Positions 19,601 through 27,500 of a stretch of DNA of 64,000 nt are shown piece after piece. Location: the NCBI GenBank assembly GCA_023957215.1, contig JAMLHH010000002.1:62001-126000 (forward strand), written 5' to 3'. Under the pieces are notes generated by a model that did not search any database, was not told the origin of the DNA, and saw nothing but the letters and a program-made list of their open reading frames with translations. A program made the position numbers and the translations under genes. Source of the stretch: Chitinophagales bacterium. Lineage in GTDB: Bacteria; Bacteroidota; Bacteroidia; Chitinophagales; JADIYW01. Within the stretch, counting starts at the first letter, position 1; every line of letters starts with the position of its first letter.

Positions 19601-19748
19601 TGGTTGTCACCATGACTACGGGAAAGCTCATTTCAGGTAATAACTCATACTTGAGGCTATGATAACTGATGATACCAAAGAAGCCTAAGATGGTAAAAAA
19701 TACGACTACAAGCGTTGGTCTTTTGACCGATAACGAGGTAATGGACAT
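16632..19748 (-). CDS. HAE1-type RND efflux pump, inner-membrane permease
   Basis: 1,038 residues, full length for AcrB/MexB-like pumps. It exports hydrophobic drugs, bile-like compounds or lipids using the proton gradient. It starts SITSLSVKRPTLVVV with membrane helix 1, has porter-domain repeats, and in helix 4 reads LTLVVGILVDDSIVVIENI, whose D-D pair is the proton relay of HAE pumps (CzcA-type pumps have D..VDG instead). It ends with helices 10-12 and a basic tail. It is third in an operon with the adaptor (16 bases upstream) and the TolC-like channel, under a GbsR/MarR regulator. The substrate cannot be read from sequence. Confidence 0.93.
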   Translation of the reverse strand: MSITSLSVKRPTLVVVFFTILGFFGIISYHSLKYELLPEMSFPVVMVTTIYPGAGPGEVESTVSKVIENEVSGLENIDELQSYSLEGVSIVVIKFKHGTDPDISLQNAQRKINAIRSQLPDDIEDPALDKFSFDDLPIMKMGVTADISDVELNDLLDNKILPDMARVEGVAQVSVIGNTKREIRVDIDLDKLESHGLSLLQVTQAIQMSNMDFPTGRIKNNAAQYQIRLGGKFESVEDIRNLIVANTPEGNNPIYMYDIADVYDGTKEVETLARINGAPSVGLMVVKQKEGNTVAVSEHLKEKILELEKIYSDIHLKFKITSDNSDYTLAAADAVTHDLIIAVILVAVIMLLFLHSLRNAFIVMVSIPLSIVSTFVIMNVMGFSLNLMTLLALTLVVGILVDDSIVVIENIYSHLEKGLSAKEAALKSWDEIGISVASITLVIIVVFLPIGLVQGMMSDMLKSFSFVVAFATFISLIVSFTVTPLLASKFAKLKHLDSNKFLDKPIIAFEKLVTVIRDVYLSALKVALRHKAVTVIGILAFVFLGSYAIFSNGLIGQEFVKEGDSGDFILNVELPKETPIEKTNELSMEIEKYLLDNPLVQTVFTTVGMQSSGMMSTQASPYVVEFAGKMIDLKKRTTSVQDFVIQIKRELFYKYPGVELRAHAASMTGGGDAPVQVVVQGTDLKQVLAYGDTVKNLVNEVAGTVEVKKSIEDGNPEVRVDLDRKKMADLGVDLASVGATLQYSFSGNTDSKFRDGQNEYDINVRLDKMDRADIDNISRVAVMNNQGQLIKLSQFANIELSSGPSQLERFDKVPSITVTAQVAGVSNGVVLDEISKRLDELDKPLGISTTMIGEYKYQAEASASLGMAFGISIVLVYLIMVALYESYAYPFVVMFSIPVAMIGAFLALALNMENLSIFGMLGVIMLVGLVVKNAILIVDFANHLKKQGMPYQEAIIEASLERFRPILMTTIAMVIAMIPVALAKGEGAEWKNGLAWILIGGLLSSMLFTIIIVPVMYNVIDGFKAWWAGRKEKNQAIL

Positions 19749-19764
19749 AATTCTAAATCAAATT

Positions 19765-20826
19765 TTATTGTACAACAGCTACTTTTTCTCCATCTTTCAG
19801 ATTGATTTGTCCCATGACGACTACCTGATTGTCTTGTTGCAAACCGCTCTTTATTTCAATATTGTTTCCTTGGTAATCTCCCACAGTGACAGGTATTAAA
19901 GAGACAGTAGAATCTGCATTTACTATGTAAACTTGTGCATCTTTCACACTACCTACAATGGCACTTCTCGGAATATACATCGCATCAATGGTATCTAAGT
20001 TGCTAAAAGTAGCCCGAGCATACATTCCGGCTTTCAGCTGATTAGCGTTATTCGGCAAATCTATTTCAATCTCATATTTCTTGGAAGCGTCTGCTTTTAC
20101 TCCGATACGAGATATTTTTCCAGTCATATCTTTATCAGGATACACTTCTGTTTTGACATTAACAGTTTGTCCGAGTTTGAGTAGTGGCATCCATTTTTCA
20201 TCCACTTTGACAACTAATTTTACCGTACTGATATCTACCATTTCTAAAATAGGTGTGCCTGCCATCATAAAACTACCCGGCTCTATCATCATTTTATTGA
20301 CATAGCCTGACATCGGTGCTGTCACTCTATAAAATTTCATTTGCTCATTGATAGCAGCAATATTAGAATTGATATTTTCTATTTGCAGTTGCGCTTGCTC
20401 AATTTGCATTTTGGTGGTTGCGCCTACTTTATTGGCATTTTCCACTCGTTCCAAATCTTTTTTGGCATTGGCTAAAGCTGCCTGCGCTGTCGCTAACTGA
20501 CTGCTCAGTGCGGAGCTTTCTATTTGTGCTATCAAAGTACCTTTGCTGACGTACTGACCTTCTCTCACATTTAAGCTCATGAGTCTCCCGTTAGCAGTAG
20601 AGGTGACAGTCAATTCTTGTCTTGCCTGAAAAGAGCCGAGTTCTTCAATAGTTTGTGTATTCAGCTCATCGGTTACTTTATACACTTTGACAGGTATATA
20701 ATTGTATTTTTCTATGTTGAGAGCTTCCTTCGTATTTTTCTCTATGGCCTTTTTATTTTTGACCAAAGTAAAACTTGCATAGATGACGAATGCAACAAGT
20801 GCAACTATGGATAATATTTTTTTCAT
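19765..20826 (-). CDS. RND periplasmic adaptor (membrane fusion protein)
   Basis: 353 residues. One N-terminal membrane anchor (residues 4-20), then the barrel-sandwich half LTVTSTANGRLMSLNVREGQ, a coiled hairpin rich in Gln/Ala/Asn (residues 105-150), the second lipoyl half YRVTAPMSGYVNKM, a beta-barrel and a membrane-proximal domain. It bridges the inner-membrane pump encoded directly downstream and the TolC-like channel encoded 9 bases upstream. Gene order channel, adaptor, pump with short gaps indicates one transcript. Confidence 0.93.
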   Translation of the reverse strand: MKKILSIVALVAFVIYASFTLVKNKKAIEKNTKEALNIEKYNYIPVKVYKVTDELNTQTIEELGSFQARQELTVTSTANGRLMSLNVREGQYVSKGTLIAQIESSALSSQLATAQAALANAKKDLERVENANKVGATTKMQIEQAQLQIENINSNIAAINEQMKFYRVTAPMSGYVNKMMIEPGSFMMAGTPILEMVDISTVKLVVKVDEKWMPLLKLGQTVNVKTEVYPDKDMTGKISRIGVKADASKKYEIEIDLPNNANQLKAGMYARATFSNLDTIDAMYIPRSAIVGSVKDAQVYIVNADSTVSLIPVTVGDYQGNNIEIKSGLQQDNQVVVMGQINLKDGEKVAVVQ

Positions 20827-20835
20827 GTTATATTG

Positions 20836-22179
20836 TTATTGAGATTGGTTAGCTAATTGGTTGATTTTACCGGAAATGTACATTTCGTCTAATTCTGAAA
20901 CTTTGATTTCCATGAGTGATTTTAGATAATTGTTTTGAGCATCTTTCAAGCTGTTTTCGGCATTGATGAGTTCTGTAATATTAGACATCCCATCGTTAAA
21001 GGTATATTTTACCGCATCATACAGTTGGTTAGCATAAGCCAAATTGTCTTTTTGATGTACAAAGCTGCTTCGTTTTTGCTCGACGGTGTAAACTGCATTT
21101 TGATACTGTAAATTGAGTTGTCTGTCCGTTTTTTCGGTATCGTATTTCAGTTGTTCTAAAGCGATGCGTTTTTGTTTGAGCTGGTTACTTCTTTTCAAAC
21201 CATCAAAAATAGGCACATTCAAAGTCAAACCCAAAAGCATATAAGGATATCTGTTAAAAGCTCCTTTTTCTTTGAAATTAAACTTGTCAAACTGACCGTT
21301 GATACTTGTAGAAAGATTTAAATTTAAAGATGGAAAATATCCTGCTTTGATTGTTTTGAGTTCAAGCTCAGACATTTCTTTTTGAGCCAGTAATAATTTT
21401 TGGGATATATTGTCAGATACTTTTGACGAAGCATCATAAGTTTCCATATTGATATTGACTTCTTCATCCACTAAAACCAAGTCATCTGTCACATCCATAC
21501 CCAAGATGATTTTCAAAGCGTTGATTTGTTGGTTATAAGCAATTTTTGCATTACTCAACTGTGTTTCTAAGTTTTTCAGATTGATTTTTAACTGATCCAA
21601 ATCCAACTTTCTCACCATATCATTATCATATTGCGTTTGTGTGATATCGGTGATTTTAGACAGCCTGTTCAAATTGTCTTCCAACATTTGAATCTGTATC
21701 TTAAAAGTTTGTGCCTGATAATAATACAATGCCACGTTGTAGATAATTTGTTCTTTCGCCTGCTCAACGGACAAATCCACTACATCTTTTGACTTTCTGG
21801 CGGTTTTGAGTCCATTGAAAAACTGTTGACTGTACAAAAGTTGGCTCAATTCTAATCCTGCTGCTACCGAATAATGAACCCCGAACTTAATCGGTATAAA
21901 TGTGCCGGGAGGTGCTCCAAAAAACTCGGCAGGAACTAACTGTGTAGGAATTAAAATATTGTTACTTCCCGAAAGATAGCCATTGAGCTGTGGCAATCCG
22001 GCACTCATCTGTTCTTTGATTTTGTAATCAATATTTTCTTTTTCGAGAGTAGCTTTTAACAAGTCAAAATTATTGTCAATGGCATACTGAATGCTACTTT
22101 CTAGATTAAACGCTTCTTGTGCTTGGCTTGAAAAGGTCAAAGTAATGCCTATGAGAAATACTAACAAATGAGCTTTCAT
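20836..22179 (-). CDS. TolC-family outer-membrane efflux channel
   Basis: The chosen start is ATG 22179, giving MKAHLLVFLIGITLTFSSQAQ as a clean signal peptide. A longer frame from 22224 would add 15 residues and overlap the regulator gene. The mature protein has two OEP repeats: AFNLESSIQYAIDNNFDLLKA begins the first, and the second follows the central LNLSTSINGQFDKFN region, ending in PYMLLGLTLNVPIFDGLKRSNQ. It forms the outer-membrane exit duct for the RND pump of this operon. Length (about 447 aa) is normal. Confidence 0.92.
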   Translation of the reverse strand: MKAHLLVFLIGITLTFSSQAQEAFNLESSIQYAIDNNFDLLKATLEKENIDYKIKEQMSAGLPQLNGYLSGSNNILIPTQLVPAEFFGAPPGTFIPIKFGVHYSVAAGLELSQLLYSQQFFNGLKTARKSKDVVDLSVEQAKEQIIYNVALYYYQAQTFKIQIQMLEDNLNRLSKITDITQTQYDNDMVRKLDLDQLKINLKNLETQLSNAKIAYNQQINALKIILGMDVTDDLVLVDEEVNINMETYDASSKVSDNISQKLLLAQKEMSELELKTIKAGYFPSLNLNLSTSINGQFDKFNFKEKGAFNRYPYMLLGLTLNVPIFDGLKRSNQLKQKRIALEQLKYDTEKTDRQLNLQYQNAVYTVEQKRSSFVHQKDNLAYANQLYDAVKYTFNDGMSNITELINAENSLKDAQNNYLKSLMEIKVSELDEMYISGKINQLANQSQ

Positions 22180-22190
22180 AAATAGATAAA

Positions 22191-22676
22191 TTAGATATTG
22201 TTTTTTAATTTTAGTTGTTCCCATTCTTCCTTTAAAAGTGGAAGTTTTGCTATGATAAATCGATAAAAAGAAACAATCTCTTTCAGCTCTTTGGTAAAAT
22301 TCTCGTCCAAATGATTTTCGATCCTATATTGGATGATATCGGTCAGAAGTTGATTACCATATTCAAATTCATCCGGTATTTTGTCCAGATGGGATTGCCA
22401 ACCTTGCACGCTGATCCTGAAATATCTCTTTCTATCACCCGGCAAGGTAAAATATTCTACCATTGCAATGCTTTCACTCATCAGTAATTTTAAATTGGTG
22501 CTGATAGAACTTTTGCTTGCAGATAAATAATCGCAAAGTTCTTCAAAAGTCATGTAAGAGGGGTCGGCAAGAAGCAAAGTGCCGATGATACGTCCCGCTA
22601 ACGGAGAGTGTCCATGATTTTCAGTTTTGACACCTATTTTTTCAATAAATATCTTCTTTTGTTCTTCCATTTGCAT
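22191..22676 (-). CDS. GbsR/MarR-family transcriptional regulator of the RND operon
   Basis: 161 residues with the winged-helix pattern of the GbsR branch: SPLAGRIIGTLLLADPSYMTFEEL, then CDYLSASKSSISTNLKLLM as the recognition helix, and a wing containing GDRKRYFRI. Regulators of this type precede RND pump operons in Bacteroidota and act as repressors responding to pump substrates. It is the first gene of the operon (12 bases before the channel gene). A strong inverted repeat overlaps its own promoter, which indicates autoregulation. The start at 22676 lies close behind the promoter; 22670 is an alternative. Confidence 0.88.
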   Translation of the reverse strand: MQMEEQKKIFIEKIGVKTENHGHSPLAGRIIGTLLLADPSYMTFEELCDYLSASKSSISTNLKLLMSESIAMVEYFTLPGDRKRYFRISVQGWQSHLDKIPDEFEYGNQLLTDIIQYRIENHLDENFTKELKEIVSFYRFIIAKLPLLKEEWEQLKLKNNI

Positions 22677-22689
22677 GAAATTTAGGATG

Positions 22690-22738
22690 CAAAGATAGAA
22701 TATTTCTTTTGGTTCGAAAATGTCAGAACTAAAAGAAA
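22690..22738 (-). promoter_or_regulatory. Promoter and palindromic operator of the RND efflux operon
   Basis: On the minus strand the box TATCTTTG (22697-22690) matches the Bacteroidota -7 element TAnnTTTG, with TTCG (22718-22715) 17 bases upstream as a -33 element. Overlapping it is an inverted repeat with 13-base arms (22703-22715 and 22726-22738, TTTCTTTT-GGTTC type, 12 of 13 paired) around a 10-base spacer. Binding there would block the -33 box. The regulator gene begins 14 bases downstream. Confidence 0.75.
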
Positions 22739-22788
22739 CGTTATATTATGGTTAAGTCGGAAAGAATATCTATTGCGATATTGTGTTT

Positions 22789-23505
22789 TTACAATCCTTT
22801 TTTCCCTTTTAACCAATAACCGTGAACGTGTATTTTTCCGCTCGTTTTTTCTTTTATGACTTTTCTAAACGTTTGGACGGATTGAACATTACCCGTCAAA
22901 ACAAAATGGGCATTTTCCCATGCTGATGTTTGGAAAACGGATAAATTATCTATCCATTCTTGATTTTTAAACGTATTTGTTTTAGAAAATACTTCATAAT
23001 TCTCCATTTCTAATAATTCAGGAATTTTCCTGTTCTCTTCATCTAACTCAAAATAGAACAGAAATTGTTGCTGGTTCTTCTTTAGCAAAGGCATAAAGGA
23101 GCGTGCAATTCCCAAAGATGTTTCATCGCCAAAAATCACATATTTTCCTTTAGTGTCATTGTAATATTTTCGCAGCTCGTTGAGTTTGTTCAGTCTGATT
23201 CTATCACCAATGCCTAAATTATCCATAAAAAAGCAACCGGGAGTTCCATTATGAATGTAAACTAAAATCTCAATGGTGTTCTTTTTAGCATCAAAAGAAG
23301 AAACCGTATATCTTCTCACTTCGGTATCACTGACACGAAAATCAATGTAAGCACCAACAGAAAATGCTTTCTTTTTAAAACCTGATTTTAAGCATATTTT
23401 CTTAATGGAAGTTGAGATAAACTTTGTTTCGACAACTTCTGCTATTGTCTGATTCGTTGTGAATAATTCTACAGCGTCAAATAGCCATTTGGGTGCATTG
23501 GGCAT
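22789..23505 (-). CDS. Siderophore-interacting protein (FAD/NADPH ferric reductase family)
   Basis: 238 residues. The N-terminal FAD-binding barrel includes RRYTVSSFD (the R-x-Y-[TS] flavin motif, residues about 63-71), then YIHNGTPGCFFMDNLGIGDRI, and a C-terminal SIP domain beginning KYVIFGDETSLGIARS. Cytoplasmic members reduce ferric siderophores to release iron. It lies between the RND regulator and the Bro-N gene on the same strand, with an AraC-type regulator two genes away that could control iron uptake. No siderophore synthesis or uptake genes are adjacent, so the substrate is open. Confidence 0.85.
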   Translation of the reverse strand: MPNAPKWLFDAVELFTTNQTIAEVVETKFISTSIKKICLKSGFKKKAFSVGAYIDFRVSDTEVRRYTVSSFDAKKNTIEILVYIHNGTPGCFFMDNLGIGDRIRLNKLNELRKYYNDTKGKYVIFGDETSLGIARSFMPLLKKNQQQFLFYFELDEENRKIPELLEMENYEVFSKTNTFKNQEWIDNLSVFQTSAWENAHFVLTGNVQSVQTFRKVIKEKTSGKIHVHGYWLKGKKGL

Positions 23506-23630
23506 AATTTCTTTCTTTATCCTGCAAAGAACATGATATTTGTTAAAGGAAAAAAGAACTAAAAAGAGTAGTTATTGGACTAATCGTGGTTTTTGAAAAA
23601 TCTTTAGGATATTGCACGTCTTTTGTCTAA

Positions 23631-24506
23631 TTATTTTTGTTTCCTAGTTTTTCTATTTGTCTTGTTGTTTCCGATTTGTGTTGTGCCTTTGCCTTTTGTT
23701 ATTGTCTTAGCGTTTAGCGATGTAACTACCTTTTTGCCTGTTTGCGTTTCCAATGCTTTTCGGGCATCGCCTGCAATTTTACCGCCTCGTTGAGCCACGT
23801 TTGCACTTGCTTTAAACGTTTCAGGATCTTCAGCTTGTGAAATATCTTTGGTAGAAGCCTCTGCAAGCATATTCAAAATTAGTTCGGTGTTCGTCATATT
23901 GTCCCGAAGATTTTCCTTTTTCAGCCCTTTAAGGATTTTATATTCTTTAGTTGTCTTGCCACTCCAAGCTTTTGTAATGATGTCAGTTAACGTTGCAAAT
24001 TGTAAACCCTCTTTTATTCCTCGTTTTTTCCATTCGTCCGTCAATTCTTTACGGATTTCAATACTTTTCAGCCGTTGATTTATCCAATTTTCGGAATAGC
24101 CTAACTTTAAATATTGTTCCAAAGCTCTGTCAATGGTAATTTCGGGGTCTTGCATTTCGTCCAATCGTTCAGTTGCCAATTGTGCCAGCCACAACTTAAA
24201 CGGTTCTGCTTTTGGCGATGGAATGGATTGAATAAGCCTGAAAATCTGCTCGGTATCAGCAACATCAGTTAGTCGCATTTTACCGTCTTTTGCTTGCATT
24301 TTCAAACCGTGAAGATTTGTCACGGTTTCATTTCCTTCTTTTTTAAGCCGTTGTTTTAGCTTCCGCCAATAGGCTTGTGGGTCAATGCTATCAGTCAATA
24401 CTTCAATTACATCAATAACCGAAATATACCAAAGCTCTTTTTCCTCGTCCCAATGGGTGCGGACTTGCTTTTGCTCAAATAGTTGTATAGCGTTCTCTTT
24501 ACTCAT
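23631..24506 (-). CDS. Bro-N domain protein, DinD/phage antirepressor-like
   Basis: 291 residues. The N-terminal Bro-N part reads RTHWDEEKELWYISVIDVIEVL and ...YWRKLKQRLKKEGNE, followed by KMRLTDVADTEQIFRLIQSIPSPKAEPFKLWLA, the hallmark of the phage antirepressor and DinD group. The middle contains the DinD-like AWSGKTTKEYKILKGLKKENLRDNMT. The tail from about residue 255 is lysine/threonine-rich and probably disordered. DinD in E. coli is SOS-induced and inhibits RecA filaments, while phage Bro-N proteins act as antirepressors. Which role applies here is unknown. Confidence 0.85.
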   Translation of the reverse strand: MSKENAIQLFEQKQVRTHWDEEKELWYISVIDVIEVLTDSIDPQAYWRKLKQRLKKEGNETVTNLHGLKMQAKDGKMRLTDVADTEQIFRLIQSIPSPKAEPFKLWLAQLATERLDEMQDPEITIDRALEQYLKLGYSENWINQRLKSIEIRKELTDEWKKRGIKEGLQFATLTDIITKAWSGKTTKEYKILKGLKKENLRDNMTNTELILNMLAEASTKDISQAEDPETFKASANVAQRGGKIAGDARKALETQTGKKVVTSLNAKTITKGKGTTQIGNNKTNRKTRKQK

Positions 24507-24592
24507 TTTCGCTGAAATTATATTGTAAAAATAAAAATATGCTGCCTATTGTTTTTTAAAGGAAAACGATTTTTTGTTTGCATAGTTAATTA

Positions 24593-24721
24593 TTATTGCT
24601 TGTTATATGCTTTCGCAAATTCTTTCAATTTTGTTTTGCCTAAAACAGGACGATGTTTGTAAGAATCCTCAACCAAAATTCCGCTATCGCCTTTATCTTC
24701 TATAAAACAGCGGTGATTTTC
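24593..24721 (-). pseudogene. C-terminal remnant of an unknown gene (42 codons)
   Basis: Open stretch reading ENHRCFIEDKGDSGILVED, then SYKHRPVLGKTKLKEFAKAY and a stop at 24593-24595. A TAG in the same frame immediately precedes it, and no usable start is present. The sequence looks like a protein tail (basic, globular) rather than noise. Family not recognised. Confidence 0.35.
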
Positions 24722-24763
24722 CTAAATGTTAAGATGGTGATTTGACAATCGCCGCTTGTTATT

Positions 24764-25627
24764 TTACCCTTGTTTTTTATTTCGGAAAGTTTGTGCAGTT
24801 GTTCCCACTTCTTTTGTAAATAATCGGGAGAAGTAGGGATAATCTTTATAACCCAATTCCGATGCAATTTCTTTCACTGATTTGTTGGTATGGTAAAGTA
24901 AGCGTTTGGCTTCCAATATATTTCGTTGTTTGATGCGATGGGTTACAGAAAATCCAGTAACATTCTTTATGCATTCGTTTAAATATGATGTAGAAATATT
25001 TAGTAGATTGGCATAATCCGAGGGACGTTTTAACGAAACAAACTTTTGTTCCAACAATTCCGTGAACGATTTTTCGATGATTTCAAAACGTGAAGAAGTT
25101 TTAGTTGCTTTTGACTGCCTCATATATAGCGATATGGTCAAGGCAATTAACGCATTACAACCATCTCTTAATTGCGATGAAAATAATTTGTCTTCTTTTC
25201 TTTGATAAAGATAAAGGCAAGACAGGAATAAATTTTCCATGGCTTCTAAATCACTTCTTAACAATTGAATAGGCTTTGTCGGTGCGATACTTTGTAAAAG
25301 TTTCAAATAATTAGCGTTGATGTTTTCATCGTTAATAATAAGCATCAATAACTCGATATTTTCGACTTTTAACGCTCGATGAACTTGATTGGGGGCTTGG
25401 TATAATACGGTTGGCGTTTCAATAAGATGGTCCTCAAAATCTATTTCAGTAAGTGAAACTCCTTTTTCTTGTAAAACAAAAAAATGAGCATCGTGTCTGT
25501 GTGGCAATTTAGCTCTTTCATCAGATTGTAAGCCCTCCGATGTTTCTTTGGCCACTATTATTCCGCTGACCGATTCCTCCGAAATAACTCTTGTGGGAAT
25601 TGTTGTATTCCTCTTCTTGTTTTTCAC
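24764..25627 (-). CDS. AraC-family transcriptional regulator
   Basis: 287 residues. The N-terminal part is a cupin-like sensor (LPHRHDAHFFVLQEKGVSLTEID near residues 40-62, with a His pair). The C-terminal 100 residues are the double helix-turn-helix: YANLLNISTSYLNECIKNVTG for the first helix pair, and VKEIASELGYKDYPYFSRLFTKEVGTTAQTFR for the second, which is the diagnostic AraC signature. It is likely an activator of nearby or distant genes. The siderophore-interacting gene is the nearest plausible target, but no operator was identified. Confidence 0.9.
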   Translation of the reverse strand: MKNKKRNTTIPTRVISEESVSGIIVAKETSEGLQSDERAKLPHRHDAHFFVLQEKGVSLTEIDFEDHLIETPTVLYQAPNQVHRALKVENIELLMLIINDENINANYLKLLQSIAPTKPIQLLRSDLEAMENLFLSCLYLYQRKEDKLFSSQLRDGCNALIALTISLYMRQSKATKTSSRFEIIEKSFTELLEQKFVSLKRPSDYANLLNISTSYLNECIKNVTGFSVTHRIKQRNILEAKRLLYHTNKSVKEIASELGYKDYPYFSRLFTKEVGTTAQTFRNKKQG

Positions 25628-25733
25628 AGTAACTAAAACGATTGACTTTGGAATTTATTCTCTTGAATTGTTGTTCTGTTTAGTTTCAAACAGCACAAAT
25701 ATTCACAAAGTACATTTACGCATTGGTAAAATA

Positions 25734-26897
25734 TCAAAACGCCTCGTTAAAGACAAAGTACACTCCGTAAGTGCCTTTCCAAAATCCCACATCCAAACGG
25801 GCAACAATATTTTTATCTAAAAATGGTCTAAACCGGATTCCGCCACCGATAGAATATGCGTAATCTTTTACTTTAAAGTAATCCATAAATTGAGGACCTG
25901 TGATACCACTGCCGAAGAAACCGGTAAAAATAAATCTATTGACAGGGATTCTCAATTCACCTTGAAGGTTAAAAAGATAGTAGTCTCTGCTACTACCTAC
26001 TGAATATCCGCGCAATAATTCTTTACCGCCGAGTGCAGGAAGAAGATAGAAAGGCACATCGCCAAAACTCATTTTTGCAGTGATTTGTGATGCCAAAATC
26101 ACTTTGCGTTTGATATTGATAAATGAGCGATACTCTGCTCCCAAAGTGGCAAACTGATATTTACTTCCCAAAGCTTTTGGATAAATTTTTGCTTCGAGAC
26201 CGAGATAATTTCCTTTATATGCAAAATATAAATCGTCTCTATTGTCAAAAGCCAAATTGATACCTATTCCTTGCACAAAACCGCCGTTTGCACCTATATA
26301 TCTTCCGGTATCTAACATCTTATTCGGCTCTGGTCGAATACTTGTCGTGTAGTCAAATCCATAAGATCCACCTATCAAAAACAAACGGTGTATCTGGTAC
26401 AGATAATCAGCATCCGCAGAAAAACCTTTGGTCAAAGCTAATTCTTTATCCGATTTGGGCAGTTTGTTTCCGATTCCGAAAAAAGGTTGTTTCAGCTTTT
26501 GGTAATTTACTTCATAAGTCAAACGATGTTTGTCACTTTTTGCATAATAAGACCCAAAAACTTCAACCCGTACTTGATTGTCAATAGAGTAAGTTCCCCA
26601 AGCAGACGTGTATGATGGAGTGTTAGCCGTATCTCTTTTTGCACGCCAACTGACCACTGCCCCCAGTCCCAGCATCAAATTGTATTCGGGAGTATAGTAT
26701 GCCAAAGGGAAAACCAATCCCGTCACAGATTTTTCTTGATTGAAAACCTTATCAATAAAAGTTCTTTTGGGAGGCACGGTGTCCTCTTGCACTTGTTGTG
26801 CTGCAATTATGTCTATCTGCAAACTATCTTGCGTTTCTTCCTGAGCGTATGACCAAGAAGAAAAAAGCAGGGTGGCAAACAATAATACTACTTTCAA
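25734..26897 (-). CDS. BamA/TamA-like outer-membrane barrel protein
   Basis: 387 residues with a signal peptide (MKVVLLFATLLFSSWSYAQ), a short linker and a C-terminal 16-strand Omp85-type barrel. Typical strand signatures are GLGAVVSW near the start, GIGINLAFDNRDD, LPALGGKELLRGY (the RGF/RGY loop-6 motif that plugs the barrel) and a final strand ending in an aromatic residue (VYFVFNEAF). There are no POTRA repeats, so it is a short surface-antigen/D15-type member rather than BamA itself. It follows an ECF sigma gene by 9 bases, so the two are probably co-transcribed with the glycosyltransferase. Confidence 0.85.
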   Translation of the reverse strand: MKVVLLFATLLFSSWSYAQEETQDSLQIDIIAAQQVQEDTVPPKRTFIDKVFNQEKSVTGLVFPLAYYTPEYNLMLGLGAVVSWRAKRDTANTPSYTSAWGTYSIDNQVRVEVFGSYYAKSDKHRLTYEVNYQKLKQPFFGIGNKLPKSDKELALTKGFSADADYLYQIHRLFLIGGSYGFDYTTSIRPEPNKMLDTGRYIGANGGFVQGIGINLAFDNRDDLYFAYKGNYLGLEAKIYPKALGSKYQFATLGAEYRSFINIKRKVILASQITAKMSFGDVPFYLLPALGGKELLRGYSVGSSRDYYLFNLQGELRIPVNRFIFTGFFGSGITGPQFMDYFKVKDYAYSIGGGIRFRPFLDKNIVARLDVGFWKGTYGVYFVFNEAF

Positions 26898-26906
26898 TAT
26901 ATTCGT

Positions 26907-27500
26907 TTATAAATCTTTGGAATCTGATTTCAATATGGTCTGCAAAAGTTTTTTTGCTCTAAAAATCTGAACTTTTACCGTACCGATGGGCAAATCTAAT
27001 GCTTTAGATATTTCTTCATAGGAATATTCATCAAAAAAGCGCAGTTTGATGACTTTCTCCATATTCTCGTCCAAATGCTTGACCATATTTCTGGCTATCT
27101 TTTTTCTTTGCTCCTTGATAATCAGTTCTTCCGGATCGCTATCTGAAAATTGACCGAGATAGTCGATAGATACTTCTCCGGACTCGGTTTCATCTTCATT
27201 AGAAATACTAAGTGTTTTAACAGATTTTTTTCTCAATAAATCTATGGCAGAATTGGAAGCAATTTTAAACAGCCAAGTTGAAAACTTAAAAGCGCTATCG
27301 TAAGTAGCCAAGTTATTAAACGCCTTGGTAAAAGTGATATAGGTCAAATCTTCTGCATCTTCAGGTGTACGGACTATTTTCAAAATGAGAAAATACACTG
27401 CATCTTTATAGCGATGAAGTAGTTCGGAATAGGCAGGCTGATGACCGTCAATAGCCATCTTGATCAAATCCATATCGCTATATCTTTTACCTATTTCCAT
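26907..27500 (-). CDS. ECF-type RNA polymerase sigma factor
   Basis: 197 residues. Region 2 spans about residues 25-95 (LLHRYKDAVYFLILKIVR, then DAEDLTYITFTKAFNNLATYD and KFSTWLFKIASNSAIDLLRK). An acidic linker follows, and then region 4, VIKLRFFDEYSYEEISKALDLPIGTVKVQIFRAKKLL. It directs core polymerase to a specific promoter set, perhaps envelope-related given its neighbours. No anti-sigma gene of FecR type is adjacent. Its first 10 bases overlap the end of the glycosyltransferase gene. Confidence 0.92.
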   Translation of the reverse strand: MEIGKRYSDMDLIKMAIDGHQPAYSELLHRYKDAVYFLILKIVRTPEDAEDLTYITFTKAFNNLATYDSAFKFSTWLFKIASNSAIDLLRKKSVKTLSISNEDETESGEVSIDYLGQFSDSDPEELIIKEQRKKIARNMVKHLDENMEKVIKLRFFDEYSYEEISKALDLPIGTVKVQIFRAKKLLQTILKSDSKDL

